Of a DNA stretch of 64,000 nt, positions 18,427 through 28,554 are shown one piece after another. The notes beneath the pieces are model-generated. The model was not told the DNA's origin and ran no database searches. It saw only the letters and a list, made by a program, of their open reading frames with translations. The translations under genes were made by a program, and so were the position numbers. Within the stretch, counting starts at the first letter, position 1. Every line of letters begins with the position of its first letter. Origin of the DNA: Bartonella sp. WD16.2 (GTDB taxonomy: Bacteria; Pseudomonadota; Alphaproteobacteria; Rhizobiales; Rhizobiaceae); assembly GCF_002022505.1 (NCBI RefSeq), contig NZ_CP019781.1:1573501-1637500 (forward strand), written 5' to 3'.

Positions 18427-18908
18427 TAGAAAATCTCCAAAAGCAATTGCTCATATCGTTGTTTGATTAACTGTTGATAATCATTCCCATCTGTTAAATT
18501 GAAAACATGAACTAGAAGTTCACTATTTTTGCTATTATACGCAATCCAAACAGTACCTGGAATTGCCGAAAAAATACATGCTAAAATAGCTAAAGCCGTA
18601 CGACTTTTAAGTACAAGAGGCACAACAATAAAACCAGAGCACTGCTTTTTATGTTTTTTTGTTAAAATCAACCAAGCCATCGTAATATTTGCACAAATAG
18701 AATCTACCAATACTCGAAAAACCAACCGAAAAACTGCATTCCAACTTTTAACTGTGATTTTTTCTGGTTCAAGCAGCTGCATCATCCAACCACCAAACAA
18801 AGAAATTATACTTCCTAAAAGGAATTGGCCCAAACTAAAACCGTTTAAAATAAGCCACATAAAAACAATCGCACCACTTAGAAAAGGATGAGGAAAAAAG
18901 CGCTTCAT
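18426..18908 (-). CDS. mrpE: Mrp/Pha cation/proton antiporter subunit E
   Basis: A 160-residue membrane protein of the MrpE/MnhE/PhaE family, with hydrophobic segments near residues 8-40 and 60-80 and a cytoplasmic C-terminal part containing ALAILACIFSAIPGTVWIAY, close to the family's S-x-T-P-G-T block. MrpE helps assemble the Mrp complex and may not itself be catalytic. Translation is coupled to neighbours: the start overlaps the mrpD stop by four bases. Confidence 0.92.
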   Translation of the reverse strand: MKRFFPHPFLSGAIVFMWLILNGFSLGQFLLGSIISLFGGWMMQLLEPEKITVKSWNAVFRLVFRVLVDSICANITMAWLILTKKHKKQCSGFIVVPLVLKSRTALAILACIFSAIPGTVWIAYNSKNSELLVHVFNLTDGNDYQQLIKQRYEQLLLEIF

Positions 18909-20530
18909 TGATTCCTCTCAGTGTTTTTGAGAGAAAAATCAAATAAAACACTCTCAATATAATTTTTAGGATCATGCAAAGTCTTAGCGGTTTCAGACAT
19001 ATAATGACTCACAGGGCTAGCTATAATTGTCATAATAAAACATAAAGAAAAAAGAACAGCGATAGGCGCAAATTCAATCACTTGTATACGTGGGACTTTG
19101 CTTTCAAAAGAAATCCAAAAAGTCCGAATGCCCATGCGTATCATTGCAACCAAAGTTGCAAAACCAGATAAAATAACAGAAACTATAAAAAACCAATCAC
19201 GTAAAATTGGTACATAAGTAGAAAAATTTCCCTCATTTGCGTTTAAAACGGCTGTAAGCATCATAAATTTTGCAACAAAACCAGAAAAAGGAGGCAATCC
19301 AATAATCAAAATTGCACAGATACTAAAACAAGCCCCAAGAACAGCTAATGTTACCGGTAAATAAGTACCAATTTCATCTTCTTTTTCTTCTTCATCTTCA
19401 CCATATAATTCCATCGTAACAGCCAAAACATTAGTAGCCATATCTCGACTGCGTTCAACCAATTCAACCAAAAGAAAAAAAGCTCCGAGCGCTAAAGTCG
19501 AAGAAACAATATAAAAAAGTATACCCGTAGTCAGTGCCACATTACCTGTTCCAATCGCCGTTAACACTGTACCAGAAGACACAAGAATACTGTAAGATGC
19601 CAAACGTCTTAAAACTTGGCTAGCTAATACTCCAATAACACCAAAAGTCAGCGTAGCAAGCCCACCATAAAATAAAACTGTATGACCAAAATGAGCTAAA
19701 TATTCATTTTCAGAACCAAACCATAACAGCGTTAACCGCAAAATAACATAAATACCCACCTTGCTTAAAATCACAAAAGAAGCACCAACAGGTGCTGCTG
19801 CCGCACTATAAGCTGGTACCAACCAAAAATTAAGTGGCCACATACCGGCTTTAAGCAAAAACGCAATACCTAAAAATGCTGCACCTACTTTAAATAAAAC
19901 AATATCCGCATCAGTTATATGTTTCATCTTGATAGCTAAATCAGCCATATTAAGCGTACCAACCACCCCATAAATGAGTGCCGCACCAATTAAGAAAAAC
20001 AATGAAGCAACAAGGTTAATGACCACGTAATGCATACCTGCACGCACCCGTGATTGACCCAAACCGTGTAACGCAAGCCCATAAGAGGCGGTTAACATAA
20101 CTTCAAAAAATACAAATAAATTAAATAAATCAGCCGTTAAGAAAGCACCATTTATCCCCACCATAAAAAATTGCATTAACGACTGAAAATGAGGGCCTGC
20201 TTTATACCAATAAGCTTGTGCAAAAATCAAACAAGCAGAAATCAATACATTTGAAAGTAAAAGCATCATAGCGCTTAAGCGGTCAAGAACCAAAACAATA
20301 CCGAAAGGAGAAGGCCAATTTCCAAGCCGATATACATCTGAAGCTGGAGCTATTTCAAGAGTACGCACAAGCAAAACAATAGAAATAACAACCAATAAAC
20401 CCGCAGAAAAAAGGCTAATACGTGATTTAAGTTGTGAACGACGTTCATCATAAAACAGAAGAATCGCTCCAGTGCTTAATGGCACAAGAATAGGTAAAAT
20501 AAGTAAATGATGCAGCCAAATTTCTGTCAT
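18905..20530 (-). CDS. mrpD: Mrp/Pha cation/proton antiporter subunit D
   Basis: A 541-residue, roughly 14-helix subunit related to complex I subunits NuoL/M/N. It contains the proton-antiporter motif: the glutamate-bearing helix FNLFVFFEVMLTASYGL near 133-150, a lysine in LKAGMWPLNFWLVPAYSAA near 222-240, and a later lysine block. An acidic insert GEDEEEKEDEIG near 375 is typical of rhizobial PhaD. MrpA and MrpD are the likely proton- and cation-translocating subunits. It overlaps mrpC and mrpE by four bases at each end. Confidence 0.95.
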   Translation of the reverse strand: MTEIWLHHLLILPILVPLSTGAILLFYDERRSQLKSRISLFSAGLLVVISIVLLVRTLEIAPASDVYRLGNWPSPFGIVLVLDRLSAMMLLLSNVLISACLIFAQAYWYKAGPHFQSLMQFFMVGINGAFLTADLFNLFVFFEVMLTASYGLALHGLGQSRVRAGMHYVVINLVASLFFLIGAALIYGVVGTLNMADLAIKMKHITDADIVLFKVGAAFLGIAFLLKAGMWPLNFWLVPAYSAAAAPVGASFVILSKVGIYVILRLTLLWFGSENEYLAHFGHTVLFYGGLATLTFGVIGVLASQVLRRLASYSILVSSGTVLTAIGTGNVALTTGILFYIVSSTLALGAFFLLVELVERSRDMATNVLAVTMELYGEDEEEKEDEIGTYLPVTLAVLGACFSICAILIIGLPPFSGFVAKFMMLTAVLNANEGNFSTYVPILRDWFFIVSVILSGFATLVAMIRMGIRTFWISFESKVPRIQVIEFAPIAVLFSLCFIMTIIASPVSHYMSETAKTLHDPKNYIESVLFDFSLKNTERNQ

Positions 20531-20868
20531 TTTACTTCATGTCCATCAACGTGGTCTGAATTTGTTAATCCGCGTGAAACCAAAAGGATGACTAAAAATA
20601 AAGCTGTCGTTGCAAAACCAATTACAATTGCGGTCAAAACTAAAGCCTGAGGTAAAGGATCAACATAATTTGCTGGATTAATCACAATAGAAGGGTCAAC
20701 AATAGGCGCCGCATTATTACGTGGTCTGCTCATTGAGAATATAAAAAGATTAACCCCATAAGAAAGCAACGACAAACCAAGAATAACTTGAAAAGTTCGC
20801 GGACGCAAAAGAAGCCAAATGCCTGACCCAATAAAAATACCAATGCCTAAAGAAAGAACAACCTCCAT
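20527..20868 (-). CDS. mrpC: Mrp/Pha cation/proton antiporter subunit C
   Basis: A 113-residue NuoK-like protein with three helices (about 3-22, 27-47, 72-97). The blocks GIGIFIGSGIWLLLRPRTFQ and the later LPQALVLTAIVIGFATTALF are MrpC/PhaC signatures. The ATG overlaps the mrpA stop by one base. As the relative of complex I NuoK it is thought to form part of the ion path. Confidence 0.95.
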   Translation of the reverse strand: MEVVLSLGIGIFIGSGIWLLLRPRTFQVILGLSLLSYGVNLFIFSMSRPRNNAAPIVDPSIVINPANYVDPLPQALVLTAIVIGFATTALFLVILLVSRGLTNSDHVDGHEVK

Positions 20869-23787
20869 TAACTTTCCTTTTTCTTTGCAATAAGTTTCTT
20901 ACTAATTCGGTAAAAGCGAATTGATTGATGTGCAAGCGCAATTAAAATAAGAACGCTCGCTCCCAAAACCACAGAAAACACACCAAAATCAAACAACAAA
21001 ACAGATGCTATCGGAATGTTTCCAACTAAAGGGAGATGAGTATATTGAAAAAACGATGTTAAAAAAGGATATCCAAAAAACCAAGAACTTGCCCCTGTTG
21101 CTACTGATAATAATAAGCCAAAACCAATCCAACGAACAGGTAAAACACGTAAATGGCTTTCCACCCAGCGAATATTAGTAGCAAGATACTGTAGAATAAA
21201 TCCAACCGCTAAAGTAATACCACCAGCAAACCCACCTCCTGGAAAATCATGCCCACGCATTAATAAATAAACTGCAATAGCGATAATAACAGGAAAAAGC
21301 CAATGCATAATAACAGAAGGAATAGTTAAATAATCCGATAAAGTATCTCCAACTTCACGATCAGGTTGCGCTGTATCAAAAGCTGTTTGAATGCGTTGTT
21401 GAAAAGGTGCATCAACACTTTCAGGAGCAGGGCGAAAACGTCGTAAAAGAGCAAAAACAGTGAGCGAAACGATACCCAAAACAACAATTTCTCCCATTGT
21501 ATCAAAGCCACGAAAATCAACCAACAACACATTCACAACATTGCGACCACCGGCGTCAGAATAAGCATGAGTAAGAAAAAAATCAGAAATTGTTATCCCT
21601 TGGGAACGCGTCATCATCGCAAATGATAACCACGCCATACCCGCTCCTCCCGCAAGCGCTATGATAAAATCGCTCATACGACGCAAACGCACACCAAAAC
21701 CAACAGGCAGTGGAGCAGAATCATACAAACGCTTAGGCAACCACCGCAAACCAAGAAGTAAAAGAATTGCCGTTACAACTTCAACAACTAATTGTGTCAA
21801 CGCCAAATCGGGCGCAGAAAGCCATAAAAAGGATGCACAAGTCATCAAACCAGCACCGCCTAAGAGCATTAATGACGCAAAACGATGAAACTTTGCATAC
21901 AAAGCGACTAAAAGAGCACAACCCCCACCAATCAACCAAATAGCTATGAAAGGTAAATCAAGCGGAAAAAGCAATAACGGACCAGCTGAAATCAAACCAT
22001 CATACCACAATAAAAAACCAACAAACGCAAAACAAACCAAAAGCACCCAATGCAATTGAACTTGTAAACGGCGTGTTGATAAAAAAACTTCTGCCGTACG
22101 TGTCCATTTCCAAGAAATTATCATGAGAATTCGTTTAAAAATACGCTGCCTCTTTAAATAACGAAAAAAAGGAGGACCTTCATCACAAGATAGAAAATAA
22201 CGACGTCCTAAAATATAAAGCAGCACCCCTCCTGATAAAGCGATCAAACTCATCATCAAAGGAGTATTAAAGCCGTGCCAAATAGCCAAATTATAAGAAA
22301 CTGTCGCAGGCCCTAAAACAGCCGTAACTGCATTATCCAAAATGAATCCCATTGTTAAACTGGGAAAAATACCAACTGCCAAACAAATAAAAACCAAAAA
22401 TTCTATCGGAAAGCGCATAAAACGTGGTGGTTCATGTGGTATTTTGGGTAAATTGACAGGTTTCGGCCCAAAAAAGACACCATGAATAAAACGTACAGAA
22501 TAGGTCACGCTAAACAGGCTGGCAAGTGTTGCCACATAAGGTGCAATCCAATCCAACCACGATTCCATATGCGTTTCAACTGCTTGCGCAAAAAACATTT
22601 CTTTTGATAAAAAACCATTCAATAAAGGGACACCCGCCATTGCCGCACCCGCAACTAAAGCAAGAGTTCCTGTAATAGGCATATAACGAAAAAGACCTGT
22701 TAATTTGCGTATATCACGCGTTCCTGTTTCATGATCAACAATACCAGCTGCCATAAATAAAGACGCTTTAAAGGTAGCATGATTAACAATATGAAAAATT
22801 GCCGCAACACATGCAAGTGGACTGCTAAGACTTAAAAGTGTCGTAATTAAACCAAGATGACTAATGGTTGAATAAGCAAGAAGACCTTTCAAATCCTGCT
22901 GAAATATTGAAAAATAAGCCCCAAGAAGCAATGTCGTGAGTCCTGCAAAACCTATTAGAAAAAACCAAGATTCTGTTCCCGATAAAACTGGCCACAAACG
23001 AATAAGCAAAAATAACCCAGCTTTTACCATTGTTGCCGAATGCAAATAAGATGATACAGGTGTTGGAGCAGCCATGGCGTTTGGCAGCCAAAAATGAAAG
23101 GGAAACTGTGCACTCTTTGTTAATCCTCCTAATAAAATACAAATAAGCACGAGTGTATAAAGAGAATTCGACCGGATGAGATCTCCAGATTGCAATACCT
23201 CATCCAAATCAAAACTGCCAACAATATGACCAATAAGCAAAACTCCCAAAAGTAGCGCAAAACCTCCAAAACCCGTAACTATTAAAGCCATACGAGCCCC
23301 ATCACGCGCACTAGCATTATGATACCAATAACCAATCAATAAAAAGGAAAAAATACTGGTCAATTCCCAGAAAATGACTAAAAATATGAGATTTCCTGAC
23401 AAGATCACCCCTGTCATTGACCCCATGAAAGCTAGAAAAAAGAAAAAAACCGCGGAACCGGATCTGCCGGGTTCATATAGTAACGGGCATAAACAACAAC
23501 AAGCAGGCCTATCCCTGTAATTAAAAGGCAAAAAAGCCACGATAAACCATCCATGCGTAGAGTTAAATTAACACCCCACTCAGGTAACCAAAAAATATCT
23601 AAACGTACTACATGATTTCCATAAAGCGTCGGGTAAAGTATCAGTGTGAAAAGAAGACTTAAAAACGCTATCGCCCCAGCAAACCATGCTTCGTTATTTT
23701 GGCAGTTGAACCAAAAAAACCGATAATAGCGCTACCACCAAGGGGAAGCAAAACTAGCAATATCAACATTGCTTCCCGTATTGTCAT
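20868..23787 (-). pseudogene. mrpA: Mrp/Pha antiporter fused subunit A+B, broken by two one-base frameshifts
   Basis: First gene of the operon, a fused MrpA-MrpB (PhaAB type) of 973 residues when two bases are restored. The start is ATG 23787 (MTIREAMLILLVLLPLGGSA) with GGAG upstream. The frame breaks at four T (23697-23700, plus strand) and again at seven A (23443-23449), where one more base in each would give an unbroken protein through R-F-F-F-F-F-L-A-F-M-G. From 23540 down to 20868 an 890-codon frame is intact and holds the NuoL-like core (FWELTSIFSFLLIGYW, FPFHFWLPNAMAAPTPVSSY) and a C-terminal MrpB domain (MRGHDFPGGGFAGGI). Both breaks are homopolymer losses; if real, the antiporter is dead, but the five downstream genes look maintained. 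Confidence 0.88.
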
Positions 23788-24585
23788 TATCCAAGCTCCA
23801 CCCTATCTTCAACACTTAATTGGTAAAATAAAAACTCCTTTATTTCACAACTATGATAATAAAATTTAAATAAAATTTAAAAAATGTCGCAAATTTTTTA
23901 GAAAATAACTGCTTTTCGAAAGAAAACCATACACAACACATCATGTTAGAGTCTTGCGACTTTTAAAAAACACTTATTTACAAAGCTGATGACACAATAA
24001 AATTGAATAATTATGATTATCTGGATCATAAATGATCAAAACAAAATCATATACATCTTAAAGGGCGTAGTCTTCTTTTCTAAAGATAGTTCATAAATCT
24101 TTCTTTGAATTAATAATGCCTTTAATAGCCGTCTATCTAACATATGAATGTGCAAACACAACAAATATCATTGCCGAAATATTATCACTTATCACTACAT
24201 TTACAATAACAACACTGATAATGATGATAATCTTAAAACTTTTGAGCTCCTAACATCTTGTAACTGTTAAAATCTCTAAAGAAAAACAGCTGATGGAACT
24301 TTTTCATTTCAATACCATTTTTATGCTAAATCTCCGGCATTTTCTGTTATTATGAAAACATTTCCTACAGATATAGAAGTTTAAAAATAGTACAAATTTT
24401 TAAATCGGTGCATATAGCACAAATCTCAAAATAACTTAAAACAAAATAAGATAACAGATAGTCTTTTTATAACTAGATACAGTAGATTTTCCTTCATGAT
24501 ACTTTTTCCCTTGAGACATCCTATTTCTATAAGTACTAAACATCGATAGAAATAATAAGATTCTTCAAAAGAGAATGGATGAGCA
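23788..24585. other. Non-coding gap between the Mrp operon and nspC
   Basis: About 800 bp between divergently transcribed units, holding the promoters of both. I find no gene, repeat array or tRNA. The middle (about 24060-24240) is slightly less AT-biased and may be a gene residue, but I recognise nothing. Confidence 0.4.
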
Positions 24586-25683
24586 ATGATTAAAACCCCT
24601 TATTATCTTATAGATAAATCCAAACTCATAAAGAATATGGAAATTATTGCTCGTTTACGAGAAATGTCGGGAATAAAAGTCTTGCTGGCTTTGAAATGTT
24701 TTGCAACATGGAGCGTGTTTGATTTCATGTCTGAATATATGGATGGAAGTACCTCATCATCTCTTTATGAATTACGCTTAGGAAAAGAAAAATTTGGAAA
24801 AGAAACCCACGCCTATTCAGTTGCTTGGGCAGATAATGAAATTGATGAAGTATGTACTTATGCAGACAAAATTATTTTTAATTCAATTCAACAACTTCAA
24901 CGTTTTGCGAGCACTACCAAAACTATTCAACGAGGATTAAGGCTAAATCCAGGGATTAGTGTATCAAATTTTGATCTCGCAAATCCCTCTCGCCCTTTTA
25001 GTCGTTTGGGTGAAACCAACCAAAGTGCGATCGAAGAAGTCTTACCCCTTATAAATGGTTTAATGATCCACAATAATTGTGAAAATGCTGATTTTAATCT
25101 CTTCAATCAAATACTTAACCGTATTGAAGAAAAATTTAAAAAACTTTTCATCGCTGTTGACTGGATTAGCCTTGGTGGTGGAATTCATTTTACTGCTGAT
25201 AATTATCCTCTAGAAGCTCTTGCAGAACGTTTAAAACGTTTTTCTCAAACCTACAATGTAACTGTTTTTCTAGAACCAGGAGAAGCTGCTGTCACAAAAA
25301 GTACCACATTAGAAGTTAGTGTTCTTGATACATTGTATAATGAAAAAAATCTCGCTATTGTTGATAGTTCAATTGAAGCACATATGCTTGATCTTCTCAT
25401 TTATCGTGAAAATGCCAAATTAGAACCAAATCAAGGACCACATGAAATCATGGTTTGCGGAAAATCTTGTCTTGCTGGCGATATTTTTGGAACATTCCAA
25501 TTTCCTGAACTACTTAAAATAGGTGATAGATTGTCTTTTCAAGACGCCGCAGGCTATACAATGGTTAAGAAAAACTGGTTTAATGGCGTTGCGATGCCTG
25601 CCATTGTTATCAAACAATGCAACGGAAATCTAACCATCCAACGCCAATTCAATTATAATGACTATAAAAACAGTCTTTCATAA
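24586..25683 (+). CDS. nspC: Carboxynorspermidine/carboxyspermidine decarboxylase
   Basis: A PLP-dependent fold-III decarboxylase (365 residues) that removes CO2 from carboxynorspermidine or carboxyspermidine, giving norspermidine or spermidine. Seen: N-terminal MIKTPYYLIDKSKL, the PLP lysine in VLLALKCFATW near residue 37, HNNCEN near 163 (the family's H-x-x-C), ISLGGGIHF near 198, EPGEAA near 227, and C-terminal CLAGDIFG with the catalytic cysteine. It is paired with the dehydrogenase that makes its substrate. RBS-like GGATGAG precedes the ATG. In alphaproteobacteria this route usually yields spermidine. Confidence 0.93.
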   Translation: MIKTPYYLIDKSKLIKNMEIIARLREMSGIKVLLALKCFATWSVFDFMSEYMDGSTSSSLYELRLGKEKFGKETHAYSVAWADNEIDEVCTYADKIIFNSIQQLQRFASTTKTIQRGLRLNPGISVSNFDLANPSRPFSRLGETNQSAIEEVLPLINGLMIHNNCENADFNLFNQILNRIEEKFKKLFIAVDWISLGGGIHFTADNYPLEALAERLKRFSQTYNVTVFLEPGEAAVTKSTTLEVSVLDTLYNEKNLAIVDSSIEAHMLDLLIYRENAKLEPNQGPHEIMVCGKSCLAGDIFGTFQFPELLKIGDRLSFQDAAGYTMVKKNWFNGVAMPAIVIKQCNGNLTIQRQFNYNDYKNSLS

Positions 25684-25740
25684 TCAAAACAACATACAAA
25701 AAACTATTATGCAGCGATATTAAAAAGGAGACAAACTACA

Positions 25741-26979
25741 ATGAAAAAAAATGTTCTCATTATTGGTGCTGGCGGTGTTGCACAAGTTGTCGCGCATAAA
25801 TGCGCCCAAAACAATGATATACTTGGAGAAATTCACATCGCTTCACGAACGCTCAAAAAATGTGAAGCAATAATTGCTTCCATTAAAGATAAAAAAGCAA
25901 TGAAAGTAACAGGTATTCTTAAAAGCCATACGCTTAATGCAATGAACATCGAAGAAACTGTAAAGCTTATCCAGCAAACCAAATGTGAGATCGTCATCAA
26001 TGTTGGTTCTCCTTTTTTGAATATGTCTGTTCTTTCAGCCTGTATCAAAACAAAATGCGCTTATATTGATACCGCGATTCATGAAGACCCTTTAAAAATT
26101 TGTGAAACACCACCTTGGTATAACAATTACGAATGGCCTAGACGTAAAGAATGTGAACAAGCTGGTATAACAGCTATTTTAGGCGCAGGTTTCGATCCTG
26201 GTGTCGTTAATGCTTATGCAGCGTTAACATATGATACCTACTTCGACACAATTTCTGATATTGATATTATTGATATTAACGCTGGAAAACATGGATGTTG
26301 GTTTGCAACTAATTTTGATCCAGAAATCAATTTTCGAGAATTTACAGGACAAGTATGGTCATGGCAAAATAAAAAGTGGGTTTCCAATCAAATGTTTGAA
26401 ATCAACCATGAATGGGATTTACCGGTTGTTGGAAAACAAAAAGCTTACATGACAGGACATGATGAAATTCATTCATTATCTAAAAATCTCGATGTTCAAA
26501 ATATCCGTTTTTGGATGGGTTTTAGTGAACTCTATATTACTGTTTTTACCGTTTTAAAAAATCTTGGACTTTTATCAGAACAAATTATTAAAACAGCAGA
26601 AGGTCAAGAAGTTGTTCCTTTGAAAGTCGTAAAAGCTGTTTTACCTGATCCAGCTTCTCTAGCGCCAAACTATACAGGGAAAACCTGTATTGGAAATTTC
26701 ATTAAAGGTATAAAAAACGGAAATCCGAGAGAAGTTTTTATCTATAATATAGCCGATCATAAACAAGCTTTTAATGAAACAGGCGCACAAGGAATTTCCT
26801 ATACAGCCGGTGTACCTGCAGCAGCTGCTGCCATTCTTATCGCCACAGGAACATGGGATGTGAAAACCATGGTTAATGTAGAAGAATTACCACCACTCCC
26901 CTTTCTTAAACAGCTTGATCATATGGGGCTTCCAACTTGTATAAGAGAAAAACAAGAAGATAAACAATTACAATTTTAA
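25741..26979 (+). CDS. Carboxynorspermidine/carboxyspermidine dehydrogenase (saccharopine dehydrogenase family)
   Basis: This 412-residue enzyme condenses putrescine (or diaminopropane) with aspartate semialdehyde and reduces the product to carboxyspermidine using NADPH. It has an N-terminal Rossmann motif VLIIGAGGVAQVVAHKCAQ and the saccharopine-dehydrogenase-like blocks LGAGFDPGVVNAYAA near residue 154 and YTAGVPAAAAAILIATGTW near 360. AAAAGGAGACAA lies ahead of the ATG. The gene follows nspC by 57 bp and ends before a clear terminator, so the two form a discrete polyamine operon. Often named LYS1/lys9-like in automatic annotation, but pairing with nspC argues against a lysine role. Confidence 0.9.
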   Translation: MKKNVLIIGAGGVAQVVAHKCAQNNDILGEIHIASRTLKKCEAIIASIKDKKAMKVTGILKSHTLNAMNIEETVKLIQQTKCEIVINVGSPFLNMSVLSACIKTKCAYIDTAIHEDPLKICETPPWYNNYEWPRRKECEQAGITAILGAGFDPGVVNAYAALTYDTYFDTISDIDIIDINAGKHGCWFATNFDPEINFREFTGQVWSWQNKKWVSNQMFEINHEWDLPVVGKQKAYMTGHDEIHSLSKNLDVQNIRFWMGFSELYITVFTVLKNLGLLSEQIIKTAEGQEVVPLKVVKAVLPDPASLAPNYTGKTCIGNFIKGIKNGNPREVFIYNIADHKQAFNETGAQGISYTAGVPAAAAAILIATGTWDVKTMVNVEELPPLPFLKQLDHMGLPTCIREKQEDKQLQF

Positions 26980-27003
26980 TCCATCAATACACTAAAAACA
27001 TAA

Positions 27004-27040
27004 AAAAACCGTCCCTTTTTAGAGAGGCGGTTTTAACAAA
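27004..27040. terminator. Intrinsic terminator between polyamine operon and lpdA
   Basis: AAAACCGTCCC, a TTTTTAGA loop and GAGGCGGTTTT form a stable G+C-rich stem, followed by AAC on the plus strand and by a T-run (TTTTTT) on the minus strand. Position between converging genes suggests it works in both directions. Confidence 0.75.
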
Positions 27041-27114
27041 ACACAGGATATAGATTAATCTTTAAAACAGACGTTTCTTTTAAGAAACATCACAAAACTC
27101 TTTTAAAAATTTTT

Positions 27115-28521
27115 TTAAGTATGAAATGGCTTAGAAAATGTTGCTAAAGCCGCTTCCCGTACCGCTTCCGATAAAGTGGGGTGTGCATGGCAACAACGGC
27201 TTAAATCTTCTGATGAACCACCAAATTCCATTAACACCGCAATTTCATGAATCATCTCACCTGCACCAAATCCGAGAATGTGTCCACCCAATACCCGGTC
27301 TGTCTTTTTATCAGCAAGAATCTTAACAAAACCATCACTTTTTTGCATCGCGCGTGCACGTCCATTAGCCATAAAAGGAAATTTTCCAACATTATAGTCA
27401 ATTCCGGCAGCCTTAAGCTCTTCTTCTGTCTTACCTACACTGGCAATTTCTGGCTGCGTATAAACAACACCGGGAATAACATCAAAATTAACATGACCTT
27501 TTTGACCAGCCAAAATCTCAGCCACAGCAATGCCTTCTTCCTCAGCTTTATGTGCTAACATCGGACCTTTAATGACATCACCAATTGCATAAATTCCCGG
27601 AACATTGGTCTGCCAATGCTCATTAGTTATAACACAACCACGTCCATCTAATTGAACACCTACCTCTGCTAAACCAAGCCCTTCAACATATGGATGACGC
27701 CCAGTTGCAATCAAAACAACATCTGCTTCTAAAACCTCCTCTGTACCGCCTTTAACTGGCTCAAAAATTACCTTAACAGTTGATTTAGATTTAGTAACAG
27801 CTTTAACTTTCGCACCAAGCTTATATTCAATTCCTTGTTTTTCCATCAATTTTTGGAACTGACGCGAAATTTCACCATCCATTGATCCTAAAACTTTATC
27901 AAGAAATTCAACAACGGTAACCCTTGCACCCAAACGGCTCCACACTGAACCAAGTTCTGAACCAATAACACCTGCACCTACAACGACCATACGTGTTGGA
28001 ACTTTTTCAAGTGCAAGTGCTCCTGTGGAAGATACAACAACCTTTTCATCAATTTCAACATTGACACCTGGAATACTCGAGCTATCTGAACCTGTAGCAA
28101 TAACAATATTTTTTGTTGCAATTGTTTGTTGGCTACCATCTTTAGCGGTAATCTCAATTTGGCCTGCATTTAAAATTTTTGCTGTACCAAAAAAAGTATC
28201 AATTTTATTTTTCTTCATCAAAAAAGAAATACCACTCGTATTAGCTGTTATAACAGTTTCTTTATGCTTCATCATCTTTTTAAGATTAAGTTTAGGTTTG
28301 GAGACAGAAACACCAAGTTCTTCAAAACCATGCTGCGTTTCAGCAAACACCTCCGAAGCATGTAATAATGCCTTAGAAGGGATACAACCAACATTGAGAC
28401 AGGTGCCACCCAATGTCGCACGTTTTTCAATAATCGCGACTTTAAGACCTAATTGTGCCGCTTTAATCGCTGCAACATAACCACCTGGGCCCGCCCCAAT
28501 CACGACAACATCATAAGACAT
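27115..28521 (-). CDS. lpdA: Dihydrolipoyl dehydrogenase (E3)
   Basis: E3 flavoprotein that reoxidises lipoyl groups of 2-oxoglutarate dehydrogenase, using FAD and NAD+. The 468-residue protein has the FAD motif GAGPGGYVAA near residue 8, the redox disulfide in GGTCLNVGCIPSKALL near 39, the NAD motif VVGAGVIGSELG near 181, ATGRHPY near 272, and the C-terminal catalytic His-Glu pair in CHAHPTLSEA near 446. It is the last gene of the sucA-sucB-lpdA run, 33 bp after sucB, so it is the E3 dedicated to this complex. Confidence 0.97.
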   Translation of the reverse strand: MSYDVVVIGAGPGGYVAAIKAAQLGLKVAIIEKRATLGGTCLNVGCIPSKALLHASEVFAETQHGFEELGVSVSKPKLNLKKMMKHKETVITANTSGISFLMKKNKIDTFFGTAKILNAGQIEITAKDGSQQTIATKNIVIATGSDSSSIPGVNVEIDEKVVVSSTGALALEKVPTRMVVVGAGVIGSELGSVWSRLGARVTVVEFLDKVLGSMDGEISRQFQKLMEKQGIEYKLGAKVKAVTKSKSTVKVIFEPVKGGTEEVLEADVVLIATGRHPYVEGLGLAEVGVQLDGRGCVITNEHWQTNVPGIYAIGDVIKGPMLAHKAEEEGIAVAEILAGQKGHVNFDVIPGVVYTQPEIASVGKTEEELKAAGIDYNVGKFPFMANGRARAMQKSDGFVKILADKKTDRVLGGHILGFGAGEMIHEIAVLMEFGGSSEDLSRCCHAHPTLSEAVREAALATFSKPFHT

Positions 28522-28554
28522 CCGTTTTTCCTTTCATCCCCAAAAACTGCACTT

